The notes under the pieces were generated by a model. The model was not told the DNA's origin and ran no database searches. It saw only the letters and a program-made list of their open reading frames with translations. Of a DNA stretch of 5,766 nucleotides, positions 5,254 through 5,766 are shown in pieces (the first letter of the stretch is position 1; each line of letters starts with the position of its first letter). The position numbers were made by a program, and so were the translations under genes. The DNA is from Acidobacteriota bacterium (GTDB taxonomy: Bacteria > Acidobacteriota > UBA6911 > RPQK01 > JAPXNP01), in NCBI GenBank assembly GCA_030614585.1, contig JAUWTT010000288.1, positions 1 to 5,766 on the forward strand. Direction: 5' to 3'.

Positions 5254-5766
5254 ATGATGCGACTAAACAACCAGGTAGCCATTGTGACCGGCGGTGGTTC
5301 CGGCATTGGCCGGGCCATAGCCGAGTTATTCGCGCAAGAAGGGGCGCACGTCGTAGTTGTGGACTGGAGTGCGAAGGATGCTCAAGAAACCGCGCGGCGC
5401 ATTGCCGATGTCGGTGGTAAGGCTCTCGTGATCGAGACAGATGTGTCCAGGAAAGAGGCCGTGGACTCCATGGCAACTCAGACGCTGAAGATCTCTGGGC
5501 GGGCTGATATTTTAATTAATTGCGCTGCTGTTGCTGAAGGGGAGGGCATTCTGGAAATCGCGGAGGAGACTTGGGATTCTGACCTGAGCGTGGTACTCAA
5601 AGGGGTCTTTCTCTGCTCCAAGGCGGTGATGCCTGCGATGATGGAGCAGAGACGGGGCACCATTGTCAACATTGCGTCAGTCAACGGCTTGGCCGCCTTT
5701 GGCCACGCGGCCTACAGCGCCGGGAAAGCCGGCGTTATTAATCTGACCAAGAATATGGCCGTTAAA
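5254..5766 (+). CDS. Short-chain dehydrogenase/reductase, SDR family (3' end cut by window)
   Basis: The first 171 codons of a classical SDR oxidoreductase (usual length about 250) are present. The Rossmann fold shows TGGGSGIG (12-19), the cofactor-binding glycine motif. An acidic residue after the second strand (VVVVDW, Asp37) suggests NAD(H) rather than NADP(H). The sequence also shows DV at 63-64 and NCAA (89-92) in place of the usual NNAG. Catalytic Ser142 (NIASVNG), Tyr154 and Lys158 (YSAGK) are intact. The tetrad Asn, normally in a VNLKG-type motif, is Val114 here (SVVLKG). The start is ATG at 5254, or ATG at 5257; AGGTG (5244-5248) lies 5 or 8 nt upstream. Substrate cannot be predicted. 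It follows the efflux operon in the same direction but 474 bp away, so it is probably a separate transcription unit. Confidence 0.93.
   Translation, partial: MMRLNNQVAIVTGGGSGIGRAIAELFAQEGAHVVVVDWSAKDAQETARRIADVGGKALVIETDVSRKEAVDSMATQTLKISGRADILINCAAVAEGEGILEIAEETWDSDLSVVLKGVFLCSKAVMPAMMEQRRGTIVNIASVNGLAAFGHAAYSAGKAGVINLTKNMAVK

Overview
The window (5766 bp) looks like chromosomal DNA from a diderm (Gram-negative-type) bacterium of moderate GC content. The diderm inference rests on a MacA-like periplasmic adaptor whose hairpin tip matches the TolC-docking motif of such adaptors. I cannot name a phylum from this sequence alone. Genes are tightly packed, with stop/start overlaps and clear Shine-Dalgarno sites.

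Left part, minus strand (1-1041): an ECF-type sigma factor (1041 to 418) is followed after 13 nt by a 127-residue single-pass membrane protein (404 to 21), a candidate anti-sigma factor. A third gene then starts through an ATGA overlap at position 24 and runs out of the window. Sigma factor, small membrane protein and further gene resemble CnrH/CnrY/CnrX-type envelope-sensing operons in layout only; the sequences were not compared.

Intergenic 1042-1268: two divergent promoter-like elements share an identical -35 (AAGTGTAACAG) and an identical -10 (GACGTA), with the same spacing (AAC-N17-CGT). One faces the sigma operon and one faces the transporter operon. This is the most informative signal in the window. 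It predicts that the sigma factor activates both its own operon and the adjacent efflux operon.

Centre, plus strand (1269-4779): a three-gene MacAB-type operon with overlapping ends encodes a periplasmic adaptor (492 aa), an ABC ATPase (271 aa) and an FtsX/MacB-type permease (406 aa). Together these would form a tripartite export or lipoprotein/mechanotransmission-type ABC system. No TolC-like outer-membrane gene lies in the window, so that partner must be encoded elsewhere.

Right part: 4780-5253 is a 474-bp non-coding stretch. It holds a hairpin just after the permease stop, a GC-rich segment with short inverted repeats, and then an AT-rich promoter-like zone. From 5254 to the window end is the first part (171 codons) of a classical short-chain dehydrogenase/reductase, which appears functionally unrelated. 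In it the usual tetrad Asn is replaced by Val.
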